Made by a program: the position numbers and the translations under genes. A DNA stretch of 64,000 nt, taken from Gavia stellata. Taxonomy: Eukaryota; Chordata; Aves; Gaviiformes; Gaviidae. Below, in pieces: positions 63,980 through 64,000 of the stretch (positions are counted from its first letter, which is position 1; every line of letters begins with the position of its first letter). Where the stretch lies: assembly GCF_030936135.1 (NCBI RefSeq), contig NC_082611.1, forward strand, positions 11,175,001 through 11,239,000. The letters run 5' to 3'. The notes below the pieces were generated by a model, which saw nothing but the letters and a program-made list of their open reading frames with translations, did not search any database and had not been told where the DNA came from.

Positions 63980-64000
63980 CTAGAATAAATTGGAAGTACA

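Noticed and set aside
1-64000. CRISPR arrays, bacterial operons, tRNA or rRNA genes, phage elements
   Set aside because: None was seen by reading. Spliced genes, CpG islands and CR1/ERVL repeats show vertebrate nuclear DNA, where bacterial systems are not expected.

Overview
This window is vertebrate nuclear DNA, almost certainly from a bird. It holds split genes with GT-AG introns, CpG-island promoters and no operons. It also holds CR1 LINE 3' ends with the avian-type sequence, a truncated ERVL-type endogenous retrovirus with an avian-type LTR, and a gene order matching the PDXDC1-NTAN1-RRN3 block of human 16p13.11. The species cannot be named from the sequence alone. Family comparisons below rest on remembered human and mouse sequences; no search was run.

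Layout: (1) 1-23405, plus strand: PDXDC1 with its first exons missing. Nineteen coding exons, the stop codon and the 3'UTR are present. (2) 23665-31200, minus strand: NTAN1, complete, ten coding exons joining into exactly 310 codons plus stop. It runs tail-to-tail with PDXDC1, and the 3' ends lie roughly 260 bases apart. (3) 31200-47960, minus strand: RRN3 (TIF-IA), seventeen coding exons joining in frame into 615 codons plus stop, with a CpG-island promoter. (4) 48155-48715: a fairly intact CR1 LINE 3' end upstream of RRN3. (5) 48985-55640, minus strand: a small two-pass membrane protein of the TMEM238 family with a CpG-island promoter and probably a long 3'UTR. (6) 56100-57736, minus strand: the 5' portion of an ERVL-like element (LTR, primer-binding site, leader, gag start). 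(7) 57740-61800: intergenic sequence with nothing recognisable. (8) 61800-64000, minus strand: the last two coding exons of RSL1D1.

The genes are housekeeping and not a functional cluster. PDXDC1 is a decarboxylase-fold protein that appears to have lost its catalytic lysine. NTAN1 deamidates N-terminal Asn in the Arg/N-degron pathway. RRN3 couples growth signals to RNA polymerase I. RSL1D1 is a nucleolar growth and senescence factor. RRN3 and RSL1D1 are both nucleolar, but I read their adjacency as rearranged synteny, not co-regulation.

I see no CRISPR array, tRNA, rRNA or obvious novel multi-gene system. The most useful second-look items are an 87-base stop-free in-frame mini-intron in RRN3, altered C-terminal phosphosites in RRN3, loss of the PLP-contact residues in PDXDC1, competing splice sites, the ambiguous 3' end of the TMEM238-family gene, and the ERVL leader reading frame.
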